This document shows, piece by piece, positions 7,997 to 15,191 of a stretch of DNA of 16,041 nucleotides. Every line of letters starts with the position of its first letter. Position 1 is the stretch's first letter. Origin of the DNA: Actinomycetota bacterium (GTDB taxonomy: Bacteria; Actinomycetota; Actinomycetes; Streptosporangiales; Streptosporangiaceae); contig PMST01000236.1 in the NCBI GenBank assembly GCA_003168295.1, positions 1 through 16,041 on the forward strand, read 5' to 3'. A model generated the notes under the pieces. It had not been told where the DNA came from. It worked only from the letters and a program-made list of their open reading frames with translations, and made no database searches. The position numbers and the translations under genes are program-made.

Positions 7997-8371
7997 ATGA
8001 GGCAGTTGTGCGGCACGGTGCTGATGATGGAGGCGATCATCCTCGGGCTCGCCATCACGCCCGCCATCGTCCTTGAGCACGCCAACCGCCCTCTGGCCGG
8101 CGGCATCGGCGGCGCCCTGGCCGTCTGTGCCCTGCTGCTCAGCGGGGTGGTGGGGCGGCCGCGGAGGGGCTGGGCGCTGAAGGCCGGCACCGTACTCCAG
8201 GTCGCGGTCATCGCCGCCGGAGTCGTCGTGCCGGTCATGTACGTCCTCGGCGTGATCTTCGCCGCGCTCTGGGTCACTGGCATCTGGCTGGCCCGCCGGC
8301 ACGCGGCTCCCAGGACCGCCGCCGCCCGGCACCCGGAAAGCTCCGGCGCCCCCGCCGCGCCTGCCCCCTGA
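7997..8371 (+). CDS. DUF4233 family small integral membrane protein
   Basis: A 124-residue membrane protein with about four hydrophobic segments (roughly residues 8-26, 34-52, 64-82 and 84-98). The block VVPVMYVLGVIFAALW is characteristic of the DUF4233 proteins that follow folC in Actinomycetota; their function is unknown. The start is set by ATG 7997 with GGAGG (7985-7989) at 7 nt spacing; an upstream in-frame extension into folC is not needed. The C-terminus is a hydrophilic Ala/Pro/Arg tail. It is separated from folC by 28 nt and almost certainly in its operon. Confidence 0.9.
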   Translation: MRQLCGTVLMMEAIILGLAITPAIVLEHANRPLAGGIGGALAVCALLLSGVVGRPRRGWALKAGTVLQVAVIAAGVVVPVMYVLGVIFAALWVTGIWLARRHAAPRTAAARHPESSGAPAAPAP

Positions 8372-8404
8372 TTCTCAAGCCTTCGGGATTCTGACGCCTT
8401 CGGG
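8371..8404 (+). repeat. 17-bp tandem direct repeat just after the DUF4233 gene
   Basis: ATTCTCAAGCCTTCGGG (8371-8387) and ATTCTGACGCCTTCGGG (8388-8404) match at 15 of 17 positions. The first unit begins on the last base of the DUF4233 stop codon. They lie 37 to 100 bp before the next gene's start, where a repeated operator could be placed. No T-run or long hairpin marks them as a terminator. Confidence 0.6.
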
Positions 8405-8440
8405 TGCATGATCATGGCCGGACGGGCTAGCCTACGTCGG

Positions 8441-8446
8441 TAGCGT
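8441..8446 (+). promoter_or_regulatory. Weak candidate -10 element before the unknown membrane gene
   Basis: TAGCGT fits TANNNT and lies about 18 nt before the Shine-Dalgarno GGAG (8461-8464). A second candidate, TAGCCT, is at 8428-8433. No -35 consensus is evident. It is listed because this gap is the likely promoter site for the gene at 8471. Confidence 0.25.
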
Positions 8447-8470
8447 TGAGTGATTCTCTTGGAGCTACAA

Positions 8471-9175
8471 GTGACGACGGAGTTGGGTCAGCCGCCATCG
8501 CGTCCGGATAAGGCTGTACCACGCCAGCGGGGCGGCGCACACGCCGCGATCCGAGGCGACGGCTTGTTCCGCCGCAAGAGCGCCGCATCGCCCGCCGCGG
8601 CCCGGCCCTCCGCTGCGCTCCCGACGTTGTCCGCTCCGATACTGTCCGCCCCGGTGGCCGTCCCGCTGCCGCGGTGGCCGTTGCCTCACCGTCGGCGGCC
8701 GCCGCCGGGTCTGGCGCTGCCCGCGATGGCCGTCACGGTGGCCGGGCTGGCCGCCGCGGCCGGGCTAATGCGCTACCGGGTCAGCTCAGGCGACTGGCAC
8801 GCCCTCCAGCCGTACCCGTGGCTGACCGGCGCGGCGCTCGGGTTGACCGTGCTGTATGCGGTCCTGGCCAGCGGGAGCGCCACGGCGTCCGCGAGGAACG
8901 CTTTCCCGGTGGCCGAGCGATCGCAGCTAGCTCTGCCCGGGCCGCTGGTCGCCGGAATGTGCGCGATCACCGTAGCCGTTACCTACCGAGCGGACAAGGC
9001 GATGATCGCGGGCCTGATCGCGCTGTCCGGCCTCACCGTCATCACGGCCAGGGCCGGCGGTCACCGCTGCCGTCGCGCTGGCCATGGCGGTGGCGGCGAT
9101 CCGGCGTCCGGGCCGCAGGCCCGGTCAGTGCGTTCAGCGGGACGGATGGTGAAACGGGCGGAAAACGGACGGTAA
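8471..9175 (+). CDS. Unrecognised multi-pass membrane protein; 3' end probably frameshifted
   Basis: The protein is not assignable to a family I recognise. GTG 8471 with GGAG (8461-8464) at 6 nt is the better start; a GTG at 8450 in the same frame lacks a ribosome-binding site. As read, it has 234 residues: about 75 Pro/Ala/Arg-rich hydrophilic residues, then hydrophobic segments near nt 8705-8775, 8819-8890, 8933-8992 and 9002-9050. After about 9055 the frame turns into Gly/Arg/His-rich sequence with poor third-position G/C. The frame entered by skipping one base there instead reads VTAAVALAMAVAAIRR, a good membrane helix with high third-position G/C, and stops at TGA 9150-9152. The intact gene would be about 226 residues. 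It occupies the place where relatives usually have ndk. Confidence 0.65.
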   Translation: MTTELGQPPSRPDKAVPRQRGGAHAAIRGDGLFRRKSAASPAAARPSAALPTLSAPILSAPVAVPLPRWPLPHRRRPPPGLALPAMAVTVAGLAAAAGLMRYRVSSGDWHALQPYPWLTGAALGLTVLYAVLASGSATASARNAFPVAERSQLALPGPLVAGMCAITVAVTYRADKAMIAGLIALSGLTVITARAGGHRCRRAGHGGGGDPASGPQARSVRSAGRMVKRAENGR

Positions 9176-9339
9176 AGTCGACGAACTCGCGTACGGCGCG
9201 CCGCCCGCGGGGACTGGCGACGCGCCCGATCATGGGTAAGCTGACGGAAATAGCGAATCGCGTCATCGACCTGTAGCAGGCTGCGACCTTCGGTTAGCTG
9301 CCTGTATCGCAGCTGTCTGTGCCCGGTGGAGGAGTGTCG
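9176..9339. other. Intergenic region upstream of the small ORF and mreB
   Basis: No gene is supported here. An open frame to 9276 ends in a short ATG-initiated stretch at 9234 without a ribosome-binding site and was not accepted. The region has lower G/C than its neighbours and several -10-like hexamers without -35 partners. An inverted repeat AGCTGC (9296-9301) / GCAGCT (9309-9314) has a 7-nt loop, and a wider pair CTGCGA (9281-9286) / TCGCAG (9307-9312) overlaps it. Either could be an operator or leader hairpin for the mre operon. Confidence 0.4.
9296..9314 (+). promoter_or_regulatory. Inverted repeat upstream of the small ORF/mreB
   Basis: AGCTGC, seven bases, then GCAGCT: a 6-bp perfect stem ending 13 bp before the strong Shine-Dalgarno at 9328-9334. 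No T-run follows. It may be a regulator site or mRNA structure controlling access to that ribosome-binding site; the function is unknown. Confidence 0.3.
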
Positions 9340-9465
9340 TTGTCAGAACACAATCTCGCCCCGATCAGACTCGACGCGCCGATGCTGCGAGATAGACATG
9401 TCCGGGGCGGGATCGGGGTGCGGTTTCCGGAACTTGCTGTCCCGGCGTCACCGTTGTCTGATTAG
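9340..9465 (+). CDS. Possible small protein or leader peptide upstream of mreB (41 codons, TTG start)
   Basis: The Shine-Dalgarno GGAGGAG (9328-9334) is the best in the window and sits 5 nt before a TTG at 9340. That frame stays open for 41 codons to TAG 9463-9465. The peptide begins LSEHNLAPIRLDAPMLRD and is mixed, slightly Arg-rich, with no membrane segment or known domain. Third-position G/C is lower than in the neighbours, which weakens the case. It ends 109 nt before mreB. It may be an independent small protein, a leader peptide affecting mreB expression, or a chance ORF behind a purine-rich stretch. Not recognised. Confidence 0.35.
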   Translation: MSEHNLAPIRLDAPMLRDRHVRGGIGVRFPELAVPASPLSD

Positions 9466-9574
9466 GGACCGAAGGAACCACACGGCCCTCGAGCCCGTCC
9501 AACTCACATCGACGAGTCCCGAAGATCATCGATAGTTCCCAGATCAAAGCCCGGACCGGAAGGCCCCGTTCCTG

Positions 9575-10606
9575 ATGAGCAACGCCCTGACGTTTCTCGG
9601 CCGTGACATGGCGGTCGATCTCGGCACTGCGAACACGCTGGTGTACGTGCGTGGACGCGGCATCGTGCTGAACGAGCCGTCGGTGGTGGCGCTCAATACC
9701 AACAACGGCCATATCGTCGCGGTAGGCGTCGAGGCTAAACGCATGATCGGCCGCACCCCCGGCAACATCGTGGCGGTGCGGCCGCTGAAGGACGGCGTCA
9801 TCGCCGACTTCGACGTGACCGAGCGGATGCTGCGCTATTTCATCCAGAAGGTGCACCGGCGCTCGCACCTCGCCAAACCGAGACTCGTGGTGGCGGTGCC
9901 GAGCGGCATCACCGGGGTGGAGCAGAGCGCGGTGAAGGAGGCCGGCCATCAGGCCGGCGCGCGCCGGGTGTACATCATCGAGGAGCCGATGGCTGCGGCG
10001 ATCGGCGCCGGGCTCCCGGTGCACGAGCCGACCGGCAACATGGTGGTCGACATCGGCGGCGGCACCACCGAGGTCGCGGTCATCTCGCTGGGCGGCATCG
10101 TCACCTCGCAGTCCATCAGGATCGGCGGCGATGAGCTCGACCAGGCGATCATCACGTTCGCCAAGAAGGAATACTCGCTGATGCTCGGCGAGCGGACGGC
10201 CGAGGAGATCAAGATGGCCATCGGCTCCGCGTTTCCCGCCGCCGATGAGCCGCACGCGGAGATCCGGGGCCGGGACCTGGTCAGCGGCCTGCCCAAGACC
10301 GTCGTGATCTCGGCCGCCGAGGTGCGCCGCGCGATTGAGGAGCCGGTCAACCTGATCATCGACGCGGTCAAGAACACACTGGACAAGTGCCCGCCGGAGC
10401 TGGCCGGGGACGTCATGGACCGGGGTATCGCGCTGACCGGCGGCGGCGCCCTGCTGCGCGGACTAGAGTCACGAATCCGGGAGGAGACCGGAATGCCCGT
10501 GGAGGTCGCGGACAACCCCCTGGACTCCGTGGTGCTCGGCACGGGCAAGTGTGTCGAGGATTTCGAGACCCTGCGTCAGGTCCTGGTGCCTGACACCAGA
10601 CGCTGA
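9575..10606 (+). CDS. mreB: MreB, actin-like cell-shape / spore-wall cytoskeletal protein
   Basis: A 343-residue actin homologue that polymerises on the inner membrane face and positions wall synthesis; in Streptomyces it acts mainly in sporulation. ATPase motifs are clear: phosphate-1 [10 protein letters not shown], connect-1 [11 protein letters not shown], phosphate-2 [13 protein letters not shown], and the adenosine motif [11 protein letters not shown]. The ATG at 9575 gives an N-terminus [17 protein letters not shown] like actinobacterial MreB, with a short hydrophobic patch that could insert in the membrane. GGAAGG (9558-9563) is the likely ribosome-binding site, at the long spacing of 11 nt. 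An internal ATG at 9608 would remove the hydrophobic start. It is the first gene of the mre operon, with 67 nt before mreC. Confidence 0.97.
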   Translation: MSNALTFLGRDMAVDLGTANTLVYVRGRGIVLNEPSVVALNTNNGHIVAVGVEAKRMIGRTPGNIVAVRPLKDGVIADFDVTERMLRYFIQKVHRRSHLAKPRLVVAVPSGITGVEQSAVKEAGHQAGARRVYIIEEPMAAAIGAGLPVHEPTGNMVVDIGGGTTEVAVISLGGIVTSQSIRIGGDELDQAIITFAKKEYSLMLGERTAEEIKMAIGSAFPAADEPHAEIRGRDLVSGLPKTVVISAAEVRRAIEEPVNLIIDAVKNTLDKCPPELAGDVMDRGIALTGGGALLRGLESRIREETGMPVEVADNPLDSVVLGTGKCVEDFETLRQVLVPDTRR

Positions 10607-10673
10607 TACCGGCCTCATACCGCAAGCCGCTTACCGACCCGCCGTACCGGGCGCGGGTGGACCAGGAGCTGCC

Positions 10674-11681
10674 GTGCACGACAACCGGCGTACCCGCCTG
10701 GTTCTCGGCGTGCTCGTGCTCGTCGCCATCGTCCTGATCACGCTGGACTTCCGGGACGGCGGCGCCTCGCCGGCCCGGAATGCGGGCGCGGACATTTTCG
10801 GGCCGGTCGAGCGGGTCACGCACGACGTGACTGACCCGGTGGCGAGCCTGTTCGACTCGATCACGGGCGGCCCGTCGGCGCAGGGCACGATCGCCAGCCT
10901 GCAGCGGGAGAACGCCGAGCTGCGGGCCGAACTCAGCCAGGCTCAGCTGAGCAAGGCCGACCGGCAGCAACTGTCGCAGCTGCTGCAGCTCGATGCCGGC
11001 GGCTACCGGATCGTCGCCGCGAACGTCATCGCGGCCGGGGGCGATTACTCCGACACGGTCACCCTGGACGCGGGCAGCAACGAAGGAATTAAGCCGAACG
11101 AGACGGTCCTCAACGGTTCGGGATTCGTCGGCACCGTCACCGGAGTGAGCGCGGACACCTCGACCGTCGTGCTGGCCAGCGACGCGTCGTCGGTGGTCGG
11201 CGTGCAGCTGGCCGGGAGCGGGCAGATCGGCGACGTCACCGGAACGGGCAAGTCCATGTCCGGCTCCGGCCTGCTGCGGCTGGACCTGTTCGCCGCGAAC
11301 GCGGTGCTGAAACCCGGCCAGCAGGTCGTCACCTACGCCTCGGTGGGGGACCAGCCCGACGTTCCCGGCGTGCCCGTCGGCACGATCACCTCAGTGACCG
11401 CAAGCCCCGGGTCGCTGACCCAGACCGCTCTGGTCCGGCCGTTCGTCGACTTCACCGCCCTCGGCGTCGTCGGCATCGTGGTGCAGGTGCCCGCGCACAA
11501 CCCGCGGGTATCGGTCCTCCCGCGGCCCGCGCCGACAGTTACCGTCACGACCACCCCGCACCCGGCCACGTCCGGCACGCTGGCCCCCTACTCGTACTCC
11601 TCTGGCGCGCCCGCGGTAACCCCCGGAACCGCGGTGTCCCCGCCGCACTCGCCTCCGGCCTCGCGCGCGGCGGGGCGCTGA
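10674..11681 (+). CDS. mreC: MreC, rod-shape/spore-wall determining protein
   Basis: A bitopic membrane protein of 335 residues that links MreB/MreD to the PBP2–RodA synthase. GTG 10674 with AGGAG (10664-10668) at 5 nt is chosen; an open frame further upstream overlaps mreB and lacks support. Residues 1-8 are basic, 9-24 form the transmembrane helix, about 73-107 are the coiled coil (SLQRENAELRAELSQ), and about 110-275 are the beta-rich extracytoplasmic core (DAGSNEGIKPNETVLNGSGF, GVPVGTITSV). The last ~60 residues are a Pro/Thr/Ser-rich extracellular tail, which is common but variable in actinobacteria. It ends 1 nt before the mreD start. Confidence 0.95.
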   Translation: MHDNRRTRLVLGVLVLVAIVLITLDFRDGGASPARNAGADIFGPVERVTHDVTDPVASLFDSITGGPSAQGTIASLQRENAELRAELSQAQLSKADRQQLSQLLQLDAGGYRIVAANVIAAGGDYSDTVTLDAGSNEGIKPNETVLNGSGFVGTVTGVSADTSTVVLASDASSVVGVQLAGSGQIGDVTGTGKSMSGSGLLRLDLFAANAVLKPGQQVVTYASVGDQPDVPGVPVGTITSVTASPGSLTQTALVRPFVDFTALGVVGIVVQVPAHNPRVSVLPRPAPTVTVTTTPHPATSGTLAPYSYSSGAPAVTPGTAVSPPHSPPASRAAGR

Positions 11682-11682
11682 C

Positions 11683-13098
11683 GTGCGCGGGCTTATCTCC
11701 TTCGTGCTCGTCGCGGTCACGGTCGTCTTCCAGCTGACCGTCGTCGACCGGATCGTGTTCCCCGGCGGCTCGGCACCGGACCTGGTGCTGGTCGAGGTGG
11801 CGGCGCTAGCCCTGGCCAGCGGCCCGCTCGCTGGTGCACTGACCGGGTTCTGGGGTGGCCTGGCGCTGGACGTCGCGCCGCCGGGCAGCCATTTCACCGG
11901 CGAGGACGCGCTGGTGTTCTGCCTGGTCGGCTACGCGTGCGGGCTGCTGGCGGACACCTCCTCCGGTGACGGGATGACCGAAGGCGGGCATACCGCGCTG
12001 TTCGAGATCCTCGTGACCGCGGCGGGCGCGATGTGCGGTGAGGCCATGCTGGCGCTGCTCGGCGTCATGCTGAGCGACCCCCGGGTCACCTGGCTCGCGA
12101 TCACCAACGTGCTTCCGGTCGCCGTCGTCTACGACATCCTGCTGTGCCCGTTCGTGCTCTACGCCACCGCGGCGGCTTTGCGCCTCGCGGGGGTGCCCCG
12201 GGAGGCATCTCAGGCGCGGGGGGTTCCGGGGGGCTTTCGGGCTCACCAATCCGGACTGGCACTACCCGGCGCGAGCCAGGGAGCGGTCCGGCGGGCGGGC
12301 GGCGGTAGCGTCCCGCGGCTGCGGCTGTCGGAGGCTGGAAGGGGTCATGGCTCGATGGCCGGATCACGTGCCGCCGGGGCCGGCCGCAGCCTGGCCCCGG
12401 GCCGTGAGCCGCGACTCAAGCTGGGCCGGGCGAGTTCGCTGAGGGGCCTGCGGGATTTTCGGGGTTCTGGGATCGGACTCGGCATGGCCTCCTCGGCGAG
12501 TTTCCGGGCCTCTCGGCGTCTTGGGGGTTCTGGGACTCTTCGGGGTTCTGGGGCTCTTGGAGGTTCTCGGGTCGGACCTGGCGGCTCATCCCGGGTCAGG
12601 TTCGGATCACGGCGTCGCGAGGGAGTCCTCGGTGGCTCCCTGCTCGGCGGGACCAGACCCGGGAGCTCAGCGCTGCCGGCTCTCAGGTTCAGCAGCGTCA
12701 GCACCGGCCGGTCGCTGCTCGGTGGCTCGGTCTTCAGCCGCTCGTCGCCGTCCCTCAGCACCCCTCGAAGCCTCACGTCCGGCCGGTCCTCTGGTTTCGG
12801 CCGGTCCTCTGGTTTCGGCCGGACTTCGGCGTTCGGCCGGTCCTCGCCGCGCGGCCGCGGCCTCGGCCGGCTGTTCGGCGGCATGCGCCGGCCAGCCCAG
12901 CCGAGGTCACCAGGCAAGGGCTGGCTGCGCCACACCTCGGGCGGCCGTACATCGCTCGGGCGCGGCTGGACGGGCGCCAGCACGTCGGCGCTGCGGTCCG
13001 GCTCGAAGGGGTTCAAGGGATCACGGGGTCCGGCCCGGCTGCGCATGCCCCGACAGAAGACCAAGCGGAGATGGCGGCGGACGGGAGGTTACCGGTGA
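11683..13098 (+). CDS. mreD: MreD with a ~297-residue Arg/Ser/Gly-rich C-terminal extension
   Basis: The first ~172 residues are a typical multi-pass MreD (LVEVAALALASGPLAGALTG, FWGGLALDVAPPGSHFTGED, FCLVGYACGLLAD), a partner of MreC and regulator of the elongasome. MreD proteins are usually about 160-220 residues; this one has 471. From about residue 175 onward it is low-complexity and highly basic, rich in Arg, Ser and Gly, with 18-bp (six-residue) repeats and a final Lys/Arg cluster (RQKTKRRWRRTGGYR). Positive charge predicts a cytoplasmic tail. The extension is probably real: the frame is continuous, third-position G/C is high near the end, and its TGA overlaps the mrdA start as GTGA with a Shine-Dalgarno inside mreD. 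The middle of the tail (about 12430-12600) has T-rich third positions and may be a recent repeat expansion. Confidence 0.9.
   Translation: MRGLISFVLVAVTVVFQLTVVDRIVFPGGSAPDLVLVEVAALALASGPLAGALTGFWGGLALDVAPPGSHFTGEDALVFCLVGYACGLLADTSSGDGMTEGGHTALFEILVTAAGAMCGEAMLALLGVMLSDPRVTWLAITNVLPVAVVYDILLCPFVLYATAAALRLAGVPREASQARGVPGGFRAHQSGLALPGASQGAVRRAGGGSVPRLRLSEAGRGHGSMAGSRAAGAGRSLAPGREPRLKLGRASSLRGLRDFRGSGIGLGMASSASFRASRRLGGSGTLRGSGALGGSRVGPGGSSRVRFGSRRREGVLGGSLLGGTRPGSSALPALRFSSVSTGRSLLGGSVFSRSSPSLSTPRSLTSGRSSGFGRSSGFGRTSAFGRSSPRGRGLGRLFGGMRRPAQPRSPGKGWLRHTSGGRTSLGRGWTGASTSALRSGSKGFKGSRGPARLRMPRQKTKRRWRRTGGYR
12520..12573 (+). repeat. 18-bp tandem repeat array in the mreD tail (3 copies)
   Basis: Three 18-bp units share the core CTT(G/C)GGGGTTCTGGG: 12520-12537, 12538-12555 and a more diverged 12556-12573. 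In the mreD frame they encode LGGSGT, LRGSGA and LGGSRV. Codon use (GGT, TCT, CTT) differs from the rest of the operon, suggesting recent expansion. Confidence 0.75.
12781..12852 (+). repeat. 18-bp tandem repeat array in the mreD tail (4 copies, GRSSGF)
   Basis: GGCCGGTCCTCTGGTTTC occurs twice without change (12781-12798, 12799-12816), followed by two diverged units (12817-12834, 12835-12852). They encode GRSSGF, GRSSGF, GRTSAF and GRSSPR from residue 367. The period keeps the reading frame. Confidence 0.9.
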
Positions 13099-15191
13099 AC
13101 ACGGCGTCACGCCACCGGCTGCTGGTGCTCTACGTGGTCGCCGCCGCGATGCTGATCTCGCTGGGCGGCAGGCTCTGGTACCTGCAGGTGATGAACAACA
13201 CCGCCTTTACCAAGCTCGCCGCCGCGAACCAGACCAGGGACGTCATCGTGCCCGCGGTCCGCGGCCAGATCCTCGATGACGCCGGCAACCGCCTGGTCAC
13301 TCACCAAACGGCCATGGTCGTGTCGGTGGACATGATGGACCTGTCCCGGCAGCCAGGCGGGGCCTCGCCGGTGCTGCGCCGGCTAGCCCCGCTGCTCGGG
13401 ATGTCCGTCACGCTGCTTTCCGAGAAAACGCGGTTGTGCACGGCGGGCGTCCCGCAGCCCTGCTGGGCCGGCTCGCCGTATCAGCCCATCCCGGTGGACC
13501 AGAACGTCTCCGACCAGGTCGCGCTTCAGGTCATGGAGGAGCAGAAGGAGTTTCCCGGGGTGACCGCGCAGGTGCAGCCGGTCATCGAGTACCCGGAGCC
13601 GGACGGGGCCAACCCGGCCCAGGTGCTCGGCTACCTGCAGCCCATCACCCCGCAGGAGATCAAGAGCAGGCATCTGCCCGTCACCGGCTTCTCCGGGGTC
13701 GACCTGGTCGGTCAGGCTGGCCTTGAGGCCCAGTACGATGGCCAGCTCCGCGGCACGCCGGGGACCCAGGTGGTGTCGGTCAACGCCGCGGGGGACGTCA
13801 CCGGCTCCGTCAGCCAGACCAACCCGGTCAACGGTGACGACCTGGTGACCAGCCTCAACGCGCAGATCCAGGCCGACACCCAGGCCGCGCTCAACCAGGC
13901 GATCGCCAGGTCACGGGCGGAGGGGAACAAGTCCAACCAGGGCGCGGCGATCGTGATGACGACCACCGGCCGGGTGGTGGCGATGGCCAGCTACCCGGAT
14001 TACAACCCGAGCGTGTGGACCGGGGGTATCTCCCAGGCCGAGTTCAACGACCTGTTCGGCACCTCCGGCGGGGAGCCGGTCATCAACTGGACCACCCAGG
14101 GCGAGTACGCCCCGGGCTCCACCTTCAAGGTCACCTCGACCGCCGCCGCGGTGGCGGACGGCTACCCGCTCGACGGCCTGTACGACTGCCCCGCCTCGGT
14201 CAGCATCGGCAGCCAGACCTTCAAGAATGACGGCGAGCCGAACCTCGGCGACATGACTTTCGCCGAGGCGCTCATCCAGTCCTGTGACACCGTGTACTAC
14301 AACCTCGGCATTGATATGTACAACAGCGACTCGTACAACTTCAAGGCCGACCCCAAGCCGACGCCGAACGCCCCGGTGCAGAAGATGCAACAAATGGAGC
14401 TCGACTGGGGCTTTGGCCAAGACACCGGCATCGACCTGCCCGCCGAGTCGACCGGCACGATCCCGACCAGGCAGTGGCTGTACTCCCTGTGGAAGGACAA
14501 CGCGAACACCGGCCAGAACTGGTGCAAGAACGGCAAGCAGTACGGCAGCTACGTGCAGCAGATCGAGTGGCAGGACTGCCAGAGCGGGTGGCAGTGGGAA
14601 CCGGGCCAGGCGGCCATCGCCGCGATCGGCCAGGGCTACGTGACCGTGACCCCGATCCAGCTCGCCGACGCCTACGTGGCCCTGGCCAACGGCGGCACCC
14701 TGTACAGCCCGCGGATCGGCGAGGCCCTGCTTTCGCCGTCCGGCCACGTGGTGCAGAAGATCAACCCGCCGGTCGTCAGGCACCTGCCCGTCTCCGGTGA
14801 CACGTTGTCCTATATCCGCAGCGCACTGGCCGGCGTGGTGACGCAGGGCACCGCGGCCAGCGCCTTCAGCGGCTTCCCGCTGAACAAGGTGTGCGTGGCG
14901 GGCAAGACCGGCACGGCGCAGAACTTCGGCGCCAACGCGACCTCGGTGTTCGCCTCCTTCGCGCCCTGTAACAACCCGAAGTACGTGGTCATCGTCATGG
15001 TCCCGGACGCCGGTTACGGCGCCGACGTGGCGGCGCCCGCGGTGCGCACGGTATGGGACGACATCTACGGCCTGGAGGGACACAAGGCCGCGGTCCCGAA
15101 TGGCCAGGTGCCGACCGCGACGCCGCCGATAACCTCGTCCGGAGCGAAGACGGCGACGTCCGGCCACGGCCAAAGCACTAAGGGGAAGTGA
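13095..15191 (+). CDS. mrdA: Penicillin-binding protein 2, class B peptidoglycan transpeptidase
   Basis: Cross-links peptidoglycan outside the membrane as partner of RodA. GTG 13095 is chosen: GGGAGG (13083-13088) lies 6 nt upstream and the GTGA overlap with mreD is typical of coupling; an ATG at 13071 in frame has no ribosome-binding site. The 698 residues comprise a transmembrane anchor (about 8-25), the dimerisation domain from RGQILDDAGNRL (R56), and the transpeptidase domain with STFK (catalytic S342), SCD (S396, the SxD form usual in PBP2) and KTG (K604). Two Cys pairs (in RLCTAGVPQPCW and near NWCKNG/WQDCQSG) and others suggest disulfides outside the cell. The last ~35 residues are a Thr/Ser/Pro-rich tail. 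It overlaps rodA by 1 nt. Confidence 0.97.
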   Translation: MNTASRHRLLVLYVVAAAMLISLGGRLWYLQVMNNTAFTKLAAANQTRDVIVPAVRGQILDDAGNRLVTHQTAMVVSVDMMDLSRQPGGASPVLRRLAPLLGMSVTLLSEKTRLCTAGVPQPCWAGSPYQPIPVDQNVSDQVALQVMEEQKEFPGVTAQVQPVIEYPEPDGANPAQVLGYLQPITPQEIKSRHLPVTGFSGVDLVGQAGLEAQYDGQLRGTPGTQVVSVNAAGDVTGSVSQTNPVNGDDLVTSLNAQIQADTQAALNQAIARSRAEGNKSNQGAAIVMTTTGRVVAMASYPDYNPSVWTGGISQAEFNDLFGTSGGEPVINWTTQGEYAPGSTFKVTSTAAAVADGYPLDGLYDCPASVSIGSQTFKNDGEPNLGDMTFAEALIQSCDTVYYNLGIDMYNSDSYNFKADPKPTPNAPVQKMQQMELDWGFGQDTGIDLPAESTGTIPTRQWLYSLWKDNANTGQNWCKNGKQYGSYVQQIEWQDCQSGWQWEPGQAAIAAIGQGYVTVTPIQLADAYVALANGGTLYSPRIGEALLSPSGHVVQKINPPVVRHLPVSGDTLSYIRSALAGVVTQGTAASAFSGFPLNKVCVAGKTGTAQNFGANATSVFASFAPCNNPKYVVIVMVPDAGYGADVAAPAVRTVWDDIYGLEGHKAAVPNGQVPTATPPITSSGAKTATSGHGQSTKGK

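Noticed and set aside
9234..9276. Short ATG-initiated peptide (MGKLTEIANRVIDL) upstream of mreB
   Set aside because: It has only 14 codons and no Shine-Dalgarno, so it cannot be separated from chance.
12345..13064. 239-codon minus-strand Pro/Arg/Glu-rich frame opposite the MreD tail, with KPEDRP-type repeats
   Set aside because: Considered as an alternative to the MreD extension, but its repeats are the complement of the GRSSGF repeats, and the sense frame is continuous with MreD and ends in a GTGA overlap with mrdA.
12521..13279. Plus-strand frame beginning with hydrophobic repeats (GVLGLFGVLGLLEVLG) overlapping mreD and mrdA
   Set aside because: It is an out-of-frame reading of the 18-bp repeats and runs into the middle of mrdA; there is no ribosome-binding site and the composition is poor after the repeats.
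13911..15173. 420-codon minus-strand open frame opposite mrdA
   Set aside because: The PBP2 motifs STFK, SCD and KTG fix the coding strand; the antisense frame is rich in Arg/Gly/Val/His and shows no family.
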